A DNA stretch of 37,870 nucleotides from Deltaproteobacteria bacterium (lineage in GTDB: Bacteria; Desulfobacterota; Dissulfuribacteria; Dissulfuribacterales; UBA3076): the NCBI GenBank assembly GCA_030262715.1, contig JAJSZR010000007.1, positions 1 through 37,870 of the forward strand, in the 5' to 3' direction. This document shows positions 24,973 to 33,210 of the stretch, piece by piece. A program made the translations under genes and the position numbers. Positions within the stretch are counted from its first letter, which is position 1, and the number at the start of each line of letters is the position of its first letter. The notes beneath the pieces are model-generated. The model was not told the origin of the DNA. It saw only the letters and a list, made by a program, of their open reading frames with translations, and searched no databases.

Positions 24973-26421
24973 TCAAAATAATTTCCGTATGTTTTGATAT
25001 TTCCCCTGTGATTTTACGCGGCGATATTCAATAGCGATCTCTACCAGACGGATGGCCCATTCAGAGCGCTCAAGGGCGTGAATATGGGTATAGGTTCCAA
25101 AGATATTTTTGAACACTACTCCTTCAAGGTGTCCGTCAAAGCCATGCCCCCTTATTACACGGCAGCTTAGTTTCCCTGAATTTCTTTTGTCCACCAGGAC
25201 CGGTCTGGAGTAATGAAATTCATGGCCCTGCAATATTGTCCCTACATTATAAAAGGGATTCCGGGAGATAACTTCCAGGGCGCTGTAACCATGACCAACC
25301 GGCCTTTCACCGACAACAAAATCCCAACCGATGGCTCCTACCATGGGATAGGTCTGCCCGTGCCAAACCAGTTGCCTGCCCAGATACATCAGGCCTCCAC
25401 ACTCTGCATAGACAGGAAGTCCTTGATCTATAGCCTGATAAAGATCCTTCCTCATGGCTTCATTAGCTGAAAGGCGGGCAGCCTGTGTTTCAGGGAAACC
25501 TCCCCCTATATATAGTGCATTGAGTTCCAGCAATCCGCCATCTTGAAGGGAATCCAGGAATATGAGCTTTGCCCCGGCTTTTTCCAAGGCTTCAAGGTTT
25601 TCAGGATAATAGAATTGAAAGGCCCCATCCTGGATCACACCTACGAGAGGCGTTTGTGAAGAAGGGATCTCTTCCGTACCAGGGAATAATTCCGCGCCAT
25701 CCCTGTTGCCAAATTCCCATTTACTATTCTGATCAGCGATTTTTGCTAATACATGAATATCCACTGACTCTGTCATCATCTGGCTCAGTCTGTCCAAGGC
25801 TTTGGCGGCCTGTGGGTGTTCTTCCCACGGAGTTACACCAAGATGGCGCATAGGGATAGGATCACCTTTCATCCTTGGCAGGGCGCCGAGCACAGAAAGC
25901 CCTGTGTACTTTTCCACAGATTGCCTGACAATTGTTTCATGGCGGGATCCGGCTATTTGGTTGAGTATTACTCCCTCAATACGAAGTTCCGGATCAAGCC
26001 TCTGACAGCCCAGGACAAGGGCTGCGGCTGTCCTTGTCATTTTGGTGCAGTCCAATACCAGAACAACAGGAGCATCTATCCACTTAGCAAGTTCTGCCGT
26101 GCTACTTAAACCGGAGTCATCTACTCCATCAAAGAGACCGCGATTACCTTCTATTACGCTGATATCAGCGTCTTTTGCCCTGAAGGCGAATGACTTACGG
26201 ATGACTTCCTTGGACATCAGGAAGGGATCCAGGTTGTAGCAGGGCCTTTTGGCCGCCTGAGAGAGCCAGCCGGCGTCAATGTAATCGGGGCCTTTTTTAA
26301 AAGGAATTACTTGAAGGCCCTGTCTTTGCCAGGCACGAACCAGGCCTAAAGCGGCAACAGTCTTTCCTGCTCCGCCCTTAAGCCCCGCGATTACTAATCT
26401 GGGGAAGTTTTCTTGGAACAT
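24973..26421 (-). CDS. cbiA: Cobyrinate a,c-diamide synthase family protein (CbiA / DsrN type)
   Basis: A 482-residue ATP- and glutamine-dependent amidotransferase. The P-loop GLKGGAGKT lies at residues 13-21, then FKKGPDYIDAGW, the Asp-rich EGNRGLFDG (91-99) and a class I glutaminase domain with YAECGGLMYLG (nucleophile Cys341) and GHEFHYS. CbiA amidates the a and c side chains of cobyrinic acid in B12 synthesis; the close homologue DsrN is found in dsr clusters and is thought to amidate siroheme of sulfite reductase. No other cobalamin gene is nearby and dsrMKJOP starts 3 kb away, so DsrN is a serious alternative. Confidence 0.88.
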   Translation of the reverse strand: MFQENFPRLVIAGLKGGAGKTVAALGLVRAWQRQGLQVIPFKKGPDYIDAGWLSQAAKRPCYNLDPFLMSKEVIRKSFAFRAKDADISVIEGNRGLFDGVDDSGLSSTAELAKWIDAPVVLVLDCTKMTRTAAALVLGCQRLDPELRIEGVILNQIAGSRHETIVRQSVEKYTGLSVLGALPRMKGDPIPMRHLGVTPWEEHPQAAKALDRLSQMMTESVDIHVLAKIADQNSKWEFGNRDGAELFPGTEEIPSSQTPLVGVIQDGAFQFYYPENLEALEKAGAKLIFLDSLQDGGLLELNALYIGGGFPETQAARLSANEAMRKDLYQAIDQGLPVYAECGGLMYLGRQLVWHGQTYPMVGAIGWDFVVGERPVGHGYSALEVISRNPFYNVGTILQGHEFHYSRPVLVDKRNSGKLSCRVIRGHGFDGHLEGVVFKNIFGTYTHIHALERSEWAIRLVEIAIEYRRVKSQGKYQNIRKLF

Positions 26422-26468
26422 GAGGTTATACTACCTTTTACATTTATGCCGTAAGGAATTGTTTTAAA

Positions 26469-26528
26469 AAATGAACATCGAACATCCAACATCGAATGAA
26501 AAACGAATATTCAATACCGAACATTCAA
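26469..26528. repeat. GAACATC heptamer micro-array
   Basis: GAACATC is followed directly by GAACATC, CAACATC and then degrading copies (GAATATT, GAACATT). The array fills most of the gap between the end of the radical SAM gene and the start of the CbiA-like gene. Confidence 0.8.
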
Positions 26529-26529
26529 C

Positions 26530-28269
26530 TTAACCCATGCCCTGTTGGAGAGAACGGAGTTTCCCAAGAAAGTAAGATTCTTTTTCAAAATCACCTAATG
26601 CCTTGTAACAGCTTACAATATAGGGAACCGCTTCTCTTGAATCCGGGAAATTCAGGAGATATGAAAGGGCCTTGCTATATTCCTCTAAATTCATATAGCT
26701 AATTCCCAGGCACACACTCAATGGCTCACTGTCCGGGAAATATTTAACGCCTTCTGATAAAATCCTGATAGATTCATCAAAGGCCTTGTTTTTTTGCTTA
26801 ATGATGCCCAATCCCAGATAAGCACGATGGTCAGGGTGATAACCCAATGCCCTTCTGAACAGCTTTTCAGCGGTTTTCTCTTTTTCCATGACAGCGTCGA
26901 TCCTGGCGTAGTCCCCGTGGCTGAATGTCATCCCCAGTCTCGAGCAAAAACCTGAATGCAGTTCGTAGAGTTCTTTTTTATCTATAAGTTCAATGGCATC
27001 AACGTATCGGTGAAGATTTCCATAGTATTCCCTTCTTAGCTTCTCGCCAAAGGCCAATATCAAATCCTTGGACAGACGAGGATCGGTTTCAAAATACATG
27101 ATATCTTCTATTCGCTGCAGCCAGATCTTGTCTGAGACCTTGTATTTTTTCTTGAAATCCGAGTAAAGTGCCGTACCTGGAAAAATGTCAAGTATATAAA
27201 AAACAGTGCTCATTGGTCTTATTTCATGCATCAAATCTATGGTCTTCTGAATAGTTGCCCAGCCTTCCCCAGGAGAGCCATAAATGAAATAGGCACGCGC
27301 CAGGATCCCGTATTTCGTAGTTAATTCAAAGGCCTTTTTTATGTCTTTGGTCTTAATATTTTTATTCAGGTAATTTCTGATCTTTTCAGAACCACTTTCT
27401 ACGCCATAGCTGATTTGAATGCAGCCGGCCTTCCTCATCCAATATAATATCTCTTCACTCACATAGTTTACTCGCGAGATGGCCACCCAGGTGATATTAA
27501 GACACCTCTCCATGATTTTTTTGCATATCTCAATTACCCGGTCTCCTTTGACCGTAAAGGTATCATCTGAGAAATAAAAAAAATTAATTCCTTTTTTGTA
27601 GAGCAGTTCCAGTTGCTCCACAAAGTATTCCGGAGAGTGAAATCTGACTTTACGTCTCCAAAATCGAGGTGATCCGCAAAACGTACAATTCCATGGACAA
27701 CCTCGAGATGAGATTACATGCTGATATTCAAAATATTTTGCCGGAATGGGCAGCTCGTCAATATCTTGTATAAATGCGGCATCTTCTGTCTTTAGTATCT
27801 TGCCTTCTTTCCTAAAAGCAATTCCCTTAATATCTTCAATATGTTCATAATCTACTTTTTCAATACATTTTACCAGATTTAAAAAGGTGTATTCTCCTTC
27901 TCTCATAACGACGAAGTCTATTTCCGGGAAATGCGTCAGGAAATGTCTCCATAAAAAGGTAGCTCCAACCCCGCCAAACACAATTTTGACCTCAGGATTA
28001 AGCTGCTTGGCAATCCGGGCAATCTCTATGCCGCCCCAGCGGTTTGCATGCAAGATGGAAAAACCAATGATATCCGGCCTCTTTTCTTTCAGAATCTCCT
28101 TGATTCTTTCAGGCGTTTTATTAATATTATACCAGTTCAGTATCTCGACATCATAGTGATTTACTTTTAGCACAGCGCCTAAATAATAAGCGCCTATGGG
28201 CACGACCCTTACATCGTAATCCTGGAGTCGGTCTTCAAGACAATATGGATATATGAGAAATATTTTCAT
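26530..28269 (-). CDS. B12-binding radical SAM protein with C-terminal TPR region
   Basis: A 579-residue protein in three parts. Residues 1-135 form a cobalamin-binding-type Rossmann domain (MKIFLIYPY, IIGFSILHANRWGG, VKIVFGGVGATF) without the classical DxHxxG histidine motif. The radical SAM core follows, with Cys191, Cys195 and Cys198 in RGCPWNCTFC and later YGVESGSEKI. From about residue 450 come TPR-like helices (AEKLFRRALGYHPDHRAYLGLG). ATG 28269 is set by the ideal AGGAGAAAA just upstream; the frame extends further but without support. Many such enzymes methylate or join unreactive carbons. The substrate is unknown; its position beside dsr genes is the only hint. Confidence 0.85.
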   Translation of the reverse strand: MKIFLIYPYCLEDRLQDYDVRVVPIGAYYLGAVLKVNHYDVEILNWYNINKTPERIKEILKEKRPDIIGFSILHANRWGGIEIARIAKQLNPEVKIVFGGVGATFLWRHFLTHFPEIDFVVMREGEYTFLNLVKCIEKVDYEHIEDIKGIAFRKEGKILKTEDAAFIQDIDELPIPAKYFEYQHVISSRGCPWNCTFCGSPRFWRRKVRFHSPEYFVEQLELLYKKGINFFYFSDDTFTVKGDRVIEICKKIMERCLNITWVAISRVNYVSEEILYWMRKAGCIQISYGVESGSEKIRNYLNKNIKTKDIKKAFELTTKYGILARAYFIYGSPGEGWATIQKTIDLMHEIRPMSTVFYILDIFPGTALYSDFKKKYKVSDKIWLQRIEDIMYFETDPRLSKDLILAFGEKLRREYYGNLHRYVDAIELIDKKELYELHSGFCSRLGMTFSHGDYARIDAVMEKEKTAEKLFRRALGYHPDHRAYLGLGIIKQKNKAFDESIRILSEGVKYFPDSEPLSVCLGISYMNLEEYSKALSYLLNFPDSREAVPYIVSCYKALGDFEKESYFLGKLRSLQQGMG

Positions 28270-28335
28270 TTTTCTCCTGATAGCGCATCTAACGCAATTG
28301 AAAAGGAACTTCTTTGGACTTCTCTCAGAATAGAG

Positions 28336-28361
28336 ACGTAACAGTTTGTGCACGTAACAGT
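28336..28361. repeat. Two 10-bp direct repeats in the divergent promoter region
   Basis: ACGTAACAGT occurs at 28336-28345 and again at 28352-28361, 16 bases apart. The second copy overlaps a minus-strand TTGACT (28364-28359), which could be the -35 box of the radical SAM gene. Direct repeats at this spacing suggest a regulator site. The rest of the 418-base region 28270-28687 is AT-rich, and apart from the promoter listed next I see nothing in it. Confidence 0.55.
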
Positions 28362-28486
28362 CAAGAATGACCAGTGCAAGTATATCTTTAATTTATTTTA
28401 AATAAGCAGCTTGCAATACTCCGGGAGTCAGGGAGAGGGGATAACATAAATATTTTATTCAAATCCGGTTTCATCCATAGTTGGCC

Positions 28487-28513
28487 TTGACATGGAATCA
28501 CATTTTGTATAAA
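28487..28513 (+). promoter_or_regulatory. Promoter candidate for the RsbRD-dsrMKJOP operon
   Basis: TTGACA at 28487-28492, a 15-base spacer and TATAAA at 28508-28513. The spacer is a little short. It would give a leader of about 165 bases before the first gene. Confidence 0.5.
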
Positions 28514-28687
28514 GAGATGTTCATTATGAATTGTCATTCAGAAAATTAGAGGGGAGATTCTGAATGATTTCAAAGTAACTATAGGCTAATATGGCCAGCC
28601 CATGTCGCAGGATGAACGGATGAATGTTAATATCCTGTCAGCATGGCAGGAAATAGTTTAGTCTGAAGCCTTAAAAGCAATGTGACC

Positions 28688-29272
28688 ATGAATCTAGAAA
28701 AATTTCTGACAAAAAAAAGAGACCATGTAGTGGATAAGTGGATCCAGAGTGTCCAGGAAACTTATCCTGCTGAAACCGTAAAGTTTTTCAGGCACCAAAG
28801 AAATAGGTTTGCCAATCCCTTAGGCGCTGCAATTTCCGAAACAATGGGGCCACTTTTCGATGAGCTCCTTAACGAAAATAACCCGCAGAACATATCCTCT
28901 CTTCTGGACAGAATTATCAGGATCAGGGCGGTTCAGGAATTTGAGCCCTCAAGTGCTGTTGCTGTTGTTTTTTTGCTTAAGAAGGTCATCAGGGATGAGC
29001 TGAAAAAAGATATAGAAAAAGACGGACTTATTAAAGTTGAAGACCTGTTGGAATTTGAGTCGAGGATCGACTATTGTGCCCTCCTCGCCTTTGACGTATA
29101 TATGAAGTGCCGGGAGACGATCTGGGGAAACAAATTGGATGATTTTATAAAAAGACCATACGTTACAGGGGGAAACATGAGGTGTCTCTCCTATATGCTT
29201 AAACAAGAGCAGAGGCAGGGTAAGGTGGCTGAAGACTGCTGTAACAACTGCGGTCTAGGAGAAGTGAGGTAA
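28688..29272 (+). CDS. RsbRD N-terminal-like domain protein, first gene of the dsr operon
   Basis: A 194-residue soluble protein whose first part (about residues 5-140) resembles the RsbRD N-terminal, globin-like helical domain found in stressosome-type sensors: RDHVVDKWIQSVQETYP, then LLDRIIRIRAVQEF and SSAVAVVFLLKKVI. The C-terminus carries a cysteine group DCCNNCGLG that could hold metal or a disulfide. It ends five bases before dsrM, so it belongs to the operon. I recall such genes upstream of dsrM in other Desulfobacterota. A sensor or assembly role for the complex is inference. ATG 28688 is preferred; a GTG two codons earlier is possible. Confidence 0.7.
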   Translation: MNLEKFLTKKRDHVVDKWIQSVQETYPAETVKFFRHQRNRFANPLGAAISETMGPLFDELLNENNPQNISSLLDRIIRIRAVQEFEPSSAVAVVFLLKKVIRDELKKDIEKDGLIKVEDLLEFESRIDYCALLAFDVYMKCRETIWGNKLDDFIKRPYVTGGNMRCLSYMLKQEQRQGKVAEDCCNNCGLGEVR

Positions 29273-29277
29273 CGGTA

Positions 29278-30279
29278 ATGGATGTAAAAGTATCGTTAGG
29301 TGTATCTTTAGGCGCGGTTCTGGCAATTGTTCTGGTTGCTTTGGTTGGGGCGCAGGTATCAAGTCTGCAGCTTGTCTTCGGGATCCTTGTCCCCTATGCG
29401 GCATTTGTCATATTCATTTTGGGGTTTATTTATCGAGTCGTAGACTGGGGACGGTCACCTGTTCCTTTTCGCATACCCACTACGTGTGGGCAGCAGAAGA
29501 CCCTTCCCTGGATAAAACGGAACAAGCTTGAATGTCCTAGCAACACACTCGAGGTTATAGGCCGTATGATCCTTGAAGTATTCGCCTTCCGTTCGCTGTT
29601 CAAGCACACAAAGGCGGAGATGGCAAGCGGAAATATCATCTACGGCGGTTCAAAATGGCTCTGGCTAGGTGCATTGGCATTTCACTATTCTTTTCTTATT
29701 ATTGCGGTCAGGCATCTGAGGCTCTTTGTTGAGCCTGTACCGGCCTTCGTGAACGTACTTGACCTTGTAGACGGGATGCTTCAGATAGGCGCACCGACGC
29801 TTTACATCACTGACATACTTCTTATAGGTGCTGTGAGCTATCTCTTTGTAAGGCGTGTCATAGTGCCGAAAATGCGGTACATATCCCTGGCTAACGATTA
29901 CTTCCCCCTGTTTTTGATCTTGGGTATCGGTATATCCGGTGTGCTTATGCGGTTCTTCATCAGAGTAGATATAGTAAGCGTAAAAGAGCTCACTGTTGGT
30001 CTGGCCAGTTTGCACCCTGTATTACCAGAGGGGATCGGTGCAATATTTTTCGTTCATGTGGCCCTTGTCAGCACTCTGTTTGCGTATTTTCCCTTCAGCA
30101 AACTGATGCATGCAGGTGGCGTGTTCCTCAGCCCGGGGAGAAATCTGGCAAACACCAACCGCGCCAAGATGCACGTCAATCCCTGGAACTATCCTGTCAA
30201 GCTCCATACCTATGAAGAGTATGAAAATGATTTCAGAGAAAAAATGAAAAATGCCGGAATACCAGTGGAGAGGGAATAA
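29278..30279 (+). CDS. dsrM: DsrM, membrane cytochrome b subunit of DsrMKJOP
   Basis: A 333-residue integral membrane protein of the NarI/HdrE type. It binds two b-type hemes and exchanges electrons with menaquinone, passing them to DsrK. Several hydrophobic helices are seen (about residues 5-22, 28-50, 127-145, 170-190, 203-225, 252-272). Candidate heme-ligand histidines lie in the helix WLGALAFHYSFLIIAVRHLRL and in HPVLPEGIG and FFVHVALVSTLFAYFPFSKLMH. The soluble loop with PTTCGQQKTLPWIKRNKLE is typical of the DsrM subfamily. ATG 29278 follows GAGGTAACGG. Its stop lies four bases before the dsrK ATG. Confidence 0.93.
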   Translation: MDVKVSLGVSLGAVLAIVLVALVGAQVSSLQLVFGILVPYAAFVIFILGFIYRVVDWGRSPVPFRIPTTCGQQKTLPWIKRNKLECPSNTLEVIGRMILEVFAFRSLFKHTKAEMASGNIIYGGSKWLWLGALAFHYSFLIIAVRHLRLFVEPVPAFVNVLDLVDGMLQIGAPTLYITDILLIGAVSYLFVRRVIVPKMRYISLANDYFPLFLILGIGISGVLMRFFIRVDIVSVKELTVGLASLHPVLPEGIGAIFFVHVALVSTLFAYFPFSKLMHAGGVFLSPGRNLANTNRAKMHVNPWNYPVKLHTYEEYENDFREKMKNAGIPVERE

Positions 30280-30283
30280 AAAA

Positions 30284-31918
30284 ATGGCGAATATTCCTAA
30301 ATACTATGAGTCGCTGAATCTTGATTATAAACCGCCTCGTGGCAACTGGATGGATCGTCCTCTTAATATCAAGTCAGGTATTTATTGCTATCCAGCCAGA
30401 CCAAATGTTTTGGCCGGTATCCAGATGAACGATCGAAGCGACTGGGGAAAGTACTGGGTAGTCGAAGATGAGGACTGGGAGCTCCCTGATGACTGGAAGG
30501 AGCGGTTTCTCAATAAGATGAGGGACATGCTCGACAAGTATCGTACATTCAAGATATATATGGATATCTGTGTCAGGTGCGGTGCCTGTGCGGATAAGTG
30601 TCATTATTTCCTCGGCAGTGGCGATCCAATGAACATGCCTGTTATGCGGGCAGAGTTGTTGAGGTCGGTGTACAGGGGTGAGTTCACTAAAACAGGTAAG
30701 ATACTGGGGCGTATTGCCGGCGCAAGAAAGCTCACCAAAGGCGTGTTGAGGCAGATCTGGTATTATATGTTTCAGTGCAGTGAATGCCGTCGATGCTCGA
30801 CCTTTTGCCCTTATGGAATAGATACTGCGGAGATCACCATTATGGCAAGGGAGATCATGAACGAGCTCGGAATGAATATCGCCTGGATACAGGAATCGTG
30901 CTACAAATGTATCCATACAGGAAATCACCTCGGCCTCCAGCCCCAGGCATATAAAGAGTGTATTGATTGCATGCTGGGGGATATTGAAGAGAATGTGGGC
31001 ATCAGTTTCGATGTTAGCTGGAATAGAAAAGGTGCGGATATCCTCTTTGTCACCCCATCAGGTGATGTGTTTGCCGAACCAGGTATATACACACTTGCTG
31101 GCTATTTGTTGCTCTTTGAATATCTAAGAAAAGAATATGGCTTTGATTACACATGGAGTACTTATGCGTCCGAGGGCGGTGATTTTGGTTACTTTACCGC
31201 TAATGACATAGCAAAACGTATGAATTCCAAGATATACCTGGAGGCCAAACGCCTGGGTGTAAAATGGATCCTTGGCGGTGAATGCGGTCATATGTGGCGG
31301 GTCCTGAACCAGTACATGACCACATGGCACGGTCCCGTGGATTTTCTTGAGGAACCGGTCTCTCCTATTACAGGGACAAAGTTCGAGAATGCCAAGGCCC
31401 ATAAGATGGTCCACATCATGGAGTTTACCGCAGACCTGATAAAGCACGGCAAGCTCAAGTTGGACCCGAGCCGTAACGATCGTCTCAGGGTTACGTACCA
31501 CGACTCCTGCAATCCTTCCAGGGGTATGGGATTGCTGGAAGAGCCCCGCTACGTCATCAAGAATGTCTGCAACCACTTCTATGAAATGCCTGAGAATACC
31601 CTCAGGGATCAGACATTCTGCTGTGGGAGCGGGTCTGGTCTGAATGCCTCGGAGAATATGGAGCTCAGGATGAGGGGCGGCTTTCCAAGGCAGAATGCCG
31701 TCAGGTATGTAAGGGACAAGTATGGTGTAAACATGCTCGCCTGCATCTGTGCCATTGACAGGGCGGCTTTCCCTGATGCCCAGCGATATTGGAATCCGGA
31801 CGTCGGTTGCACCGGCATTACCGAGTTGGTGGCCAATGCCCTGATCATGGAAGGGGAGGGTCCGAGGACAAATAATCTGCGCGGGTTTGAGATCGCAACG
31901 TGGGAGCCAAAACCATAG
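30284..31918 (+). CDS. dsrK: DsrK, HdrD-like iron-sulfur subunit of DsrMKJOP
   Basis: A 544-residue cytoplasmic-side subunit and the proposed site of DsrC trisulfide/disulfide reduction. Two ferredoxin motifs are clear: Cys96-x2-Cys99-x2-Cys102-x3-Cys106 and Cys165-x2-Cys168-x2-Cys171-x3-Cys175-P. A CCG-type domain for the special 4Fe cluster follows, with YHDSCNPSRGMG (about 405), TFCCGSGSG (about 445) and MLACIC (about 487). ATG 30284 is preferred because GGAGAGGG lies upstream; the longer frame from 30251 overlaps dsrM. It is normally membrane-bound through DsrM. Confidence 0.96.
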   Translation: MANIPKYYESLNLDYKPPRGNWMDRPLNIKSGIYCYPARPNVLAGIQMNDRSDWGKYWVVEDEDWELPDDWKERFLNKMRDMLDKYRTFKIYMDICVRCGACADKCHYFLGSGDPMNMPVMRAELLRSVYRGEFTKTGKILGRIAGARKLTKGVLRQIWYYMFQCSECRRCSTFCPYGIDTAEITIMAREIMNELGMNIAWIQESCYKCIHTGNHLGLQPQAYKECIDCMLGDIEENVGISFDVSWNRKGADILFVTPSGDVFAEPGIYTLAGYLLLFEYLRKEYGFDYTWSTYASEGGDFGYFTANDIAKRMNSKIYLEAKRLGVKWILGGECGHMWRVLNQYMTTWHGPVDFLEEPVSPITGTKFENAKAHKMVHIMEFTADLIKHGKLKLDPSRNDRLRVTYHDSCNPSRGMGLLEEPRYVIKNVCNHFYEMPENTLRDQTFCCGSGSGLNASENMELRMRGGFPRQNAVRYVRDKYGVNMLACICAIDRAAFPDAQRYWNPDVGCTGITELVANALIMEGEGPRTNNLRGFEIATWEPKP

Positions 31919-31986
31919 TCAATGTTCAAAGGAGAGACAAATAGTATTACGCAAGGAAGAGATCCAGGGCAAGGAGGAACAAGGGG

Positions 31987-32403
31987 ATGTATGACGCTTG
32001 GAAGATCTTAGTAGGGCTTGCTATCTTTGTCGCCTTATTTACTGCCGCATTCTGGATGAATGCGGGGAAGGCCGCTCCTGTACCTGAGCCGAAGATCGAC
32101 ACGCCGGAGATCAAGAAAATGGCCAAGGCCGAAAGGAAGTGTGTGGAGGACAAGCATTTTATGCGGACCACGCACATGCAGCTCATAAACCATTGGCGTG
32201 ATCAGGCCCTCAGGGACGGCAACAGGGACTATATCAATAAGGACGGCAAAAAATATTATATCAGCCTTCAGAATACGTGCATGAAGTGTCATTCCAACAA
32301 GAAGGACTTCTGCGATAAGTGCCATGACTACACAGGGGTTTCACCGTACTGCTGGGATTGCCACATTGCGCCGAAGGAAGAGCCAAAAAGGAACGAGTTA
32401 TGA
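31987..32403 (+). CDS. dsrJ: DsrJ, periplasmic triheme cytochrome c of DsrMKJOP
   Basis: A 138-residue protein anchored by one N-terminal helix (about residues 6-24) with three heme c motifs: CMKCH (98-102), CDKCH (109-113) and CWDCH (122-126). Cys52 in RKCVEDKH corresponds by position to the cysteine that acts as unusual distal heme ligand in Allochromatium DsrJ, giving a His/Cys heme. Histidines 57, 63 and 69 could serve the other hemes. AAGGAGG lies ahead of ATG 31987. The stop overlaps the dsrO start (ATGA). Confidence 0.95.
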   Translation: MYDAWKILVGLAIFVALFTAAFWMNAGKAAPVPEPKIDTPEIKKMAKAERKCVEDKHFMRTTHMQLINHWRDQALRDGNRDYINKDGKKYYISLQNTCMKCHSNKKDFCDKCHDYTGVSPYCWDCHIAPKEEPKRNEL

Positions 32404-33200
32404 GCATGAATAGAAGAGAATTCATAAAGATAGCCGGGCTTTCCACATTATTTGGCTTGGGGGGTAAGGGTGCCTTTGAATTACTCCGCCCTGGTACGCT
32501 TGATGCCGCGGTGCACCACGGAGAGGAACATGCTCCTGAGGAGCCGGCAGAGGCGGCTATACGCTGGGGAATGGTTATTGATGTAGAGAAATGCTCAGAG
32601 CCTGGGGTCGTTGATAAGTGTATAAAGGCCTGTCACTCCACACACAATATTCCTGACTTCGGGAATTCAAAAAACCAGGTGAAGTGGCTTTGGCGAGACG
32701 ACTACGAGCATACCTTTGCAGGGAATGAAAACGAATATATGGACGATCACGTGAAGGAACTCCCGTTCCTGTGTCTGTGCAACCACTGTGATGAGCCGCC
32801 CTGTGTAAGGGTGTGTCCCACAAAGGCCACATTCAAGAGGCCTGACGGGGTCGTGGCCATGGACTATCACCGCTGCATCGGGTGTCGCTTCTGTATGGCT
32901 GCATGTCCGTATGGCTCTCGCAGCTTCAACTGGTTTGATCCCAGGAAGGCGCTTAACGAGAAGGAATTCAATATGGAATTCCCCACCCGGATGAGGGGTG
33001 TGGTGGAAAAGTGTAATTTCTGTGTGGAAAGGCTTGCACAGGACAAGTTGCCCGCATGCGTTGAGGCTGCTCCTCAGGCGCTGTTTTTTGGGAACCTGGC
33101 AGACCCTGATTCCAATGTGCGGCAGATCCTGCGCAAGCGTAGTTCCATGAGGCGTAAGTTAGAGCTCGGCACAAAGCCGTCAGTCTTTTACTTAGTGTGA
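32400..33200 (+). CDS. dsrO: DsrO, periplasmic ferredoxin-like subunit of DsrMKJOP
   Basis: A 266-residue Tat-exported iron-sulfur protein. The twin-arginine signal is NRREFIKIAGLSTLFGLGG. Cluster motifs include Cys125, Cys127, Cys130, Cys135 and Cys139 (CLCNHCDEPPCVRVCP), CIGCRFCMAACPYG (159-172) and CNFCVERLAQDKLPACVEA (205-224), plus Cys65, Cys74 and Cys78, fitting up to four 4Fe clusters. It would carry electrons between DsrJ and the quinone-facing DsrP. ATG 32400 overlaps the dsrJ stop. Confidence 0.95.
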   Translation: MSMNRREFIKIAGLSTLFGLGGKGAFELLRPGTLDAAVHHGEEHAPEEPAEAAIRWGMVIDVEKCSEPGVVDKCIKACHSTHNIPDFGNSKNQVKWLWRDDYEHTFAGNENEYMDDHVKELPFLCLCNHCDEPPCVRVCPTKATFKRPDGVVAMDYHRCIGCRFCMAACPYGSRSFNWFDPRKALNEKEFNMEFPTRMRGVVEKCNFCVERLAQDKLPACVEAAPQALFFGNLADPDSNVRQILRKRSSMRRKLELGTKPSVFYLV

Positions 33201-33210
33201 GGATGATGCC

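Noticed and set aside
30374-30928. A 184-residue minus-strand frame opposite dsrK
   Set aside because: It is antisense to the two ferredoxin motifs of DsrK and has no independent support.
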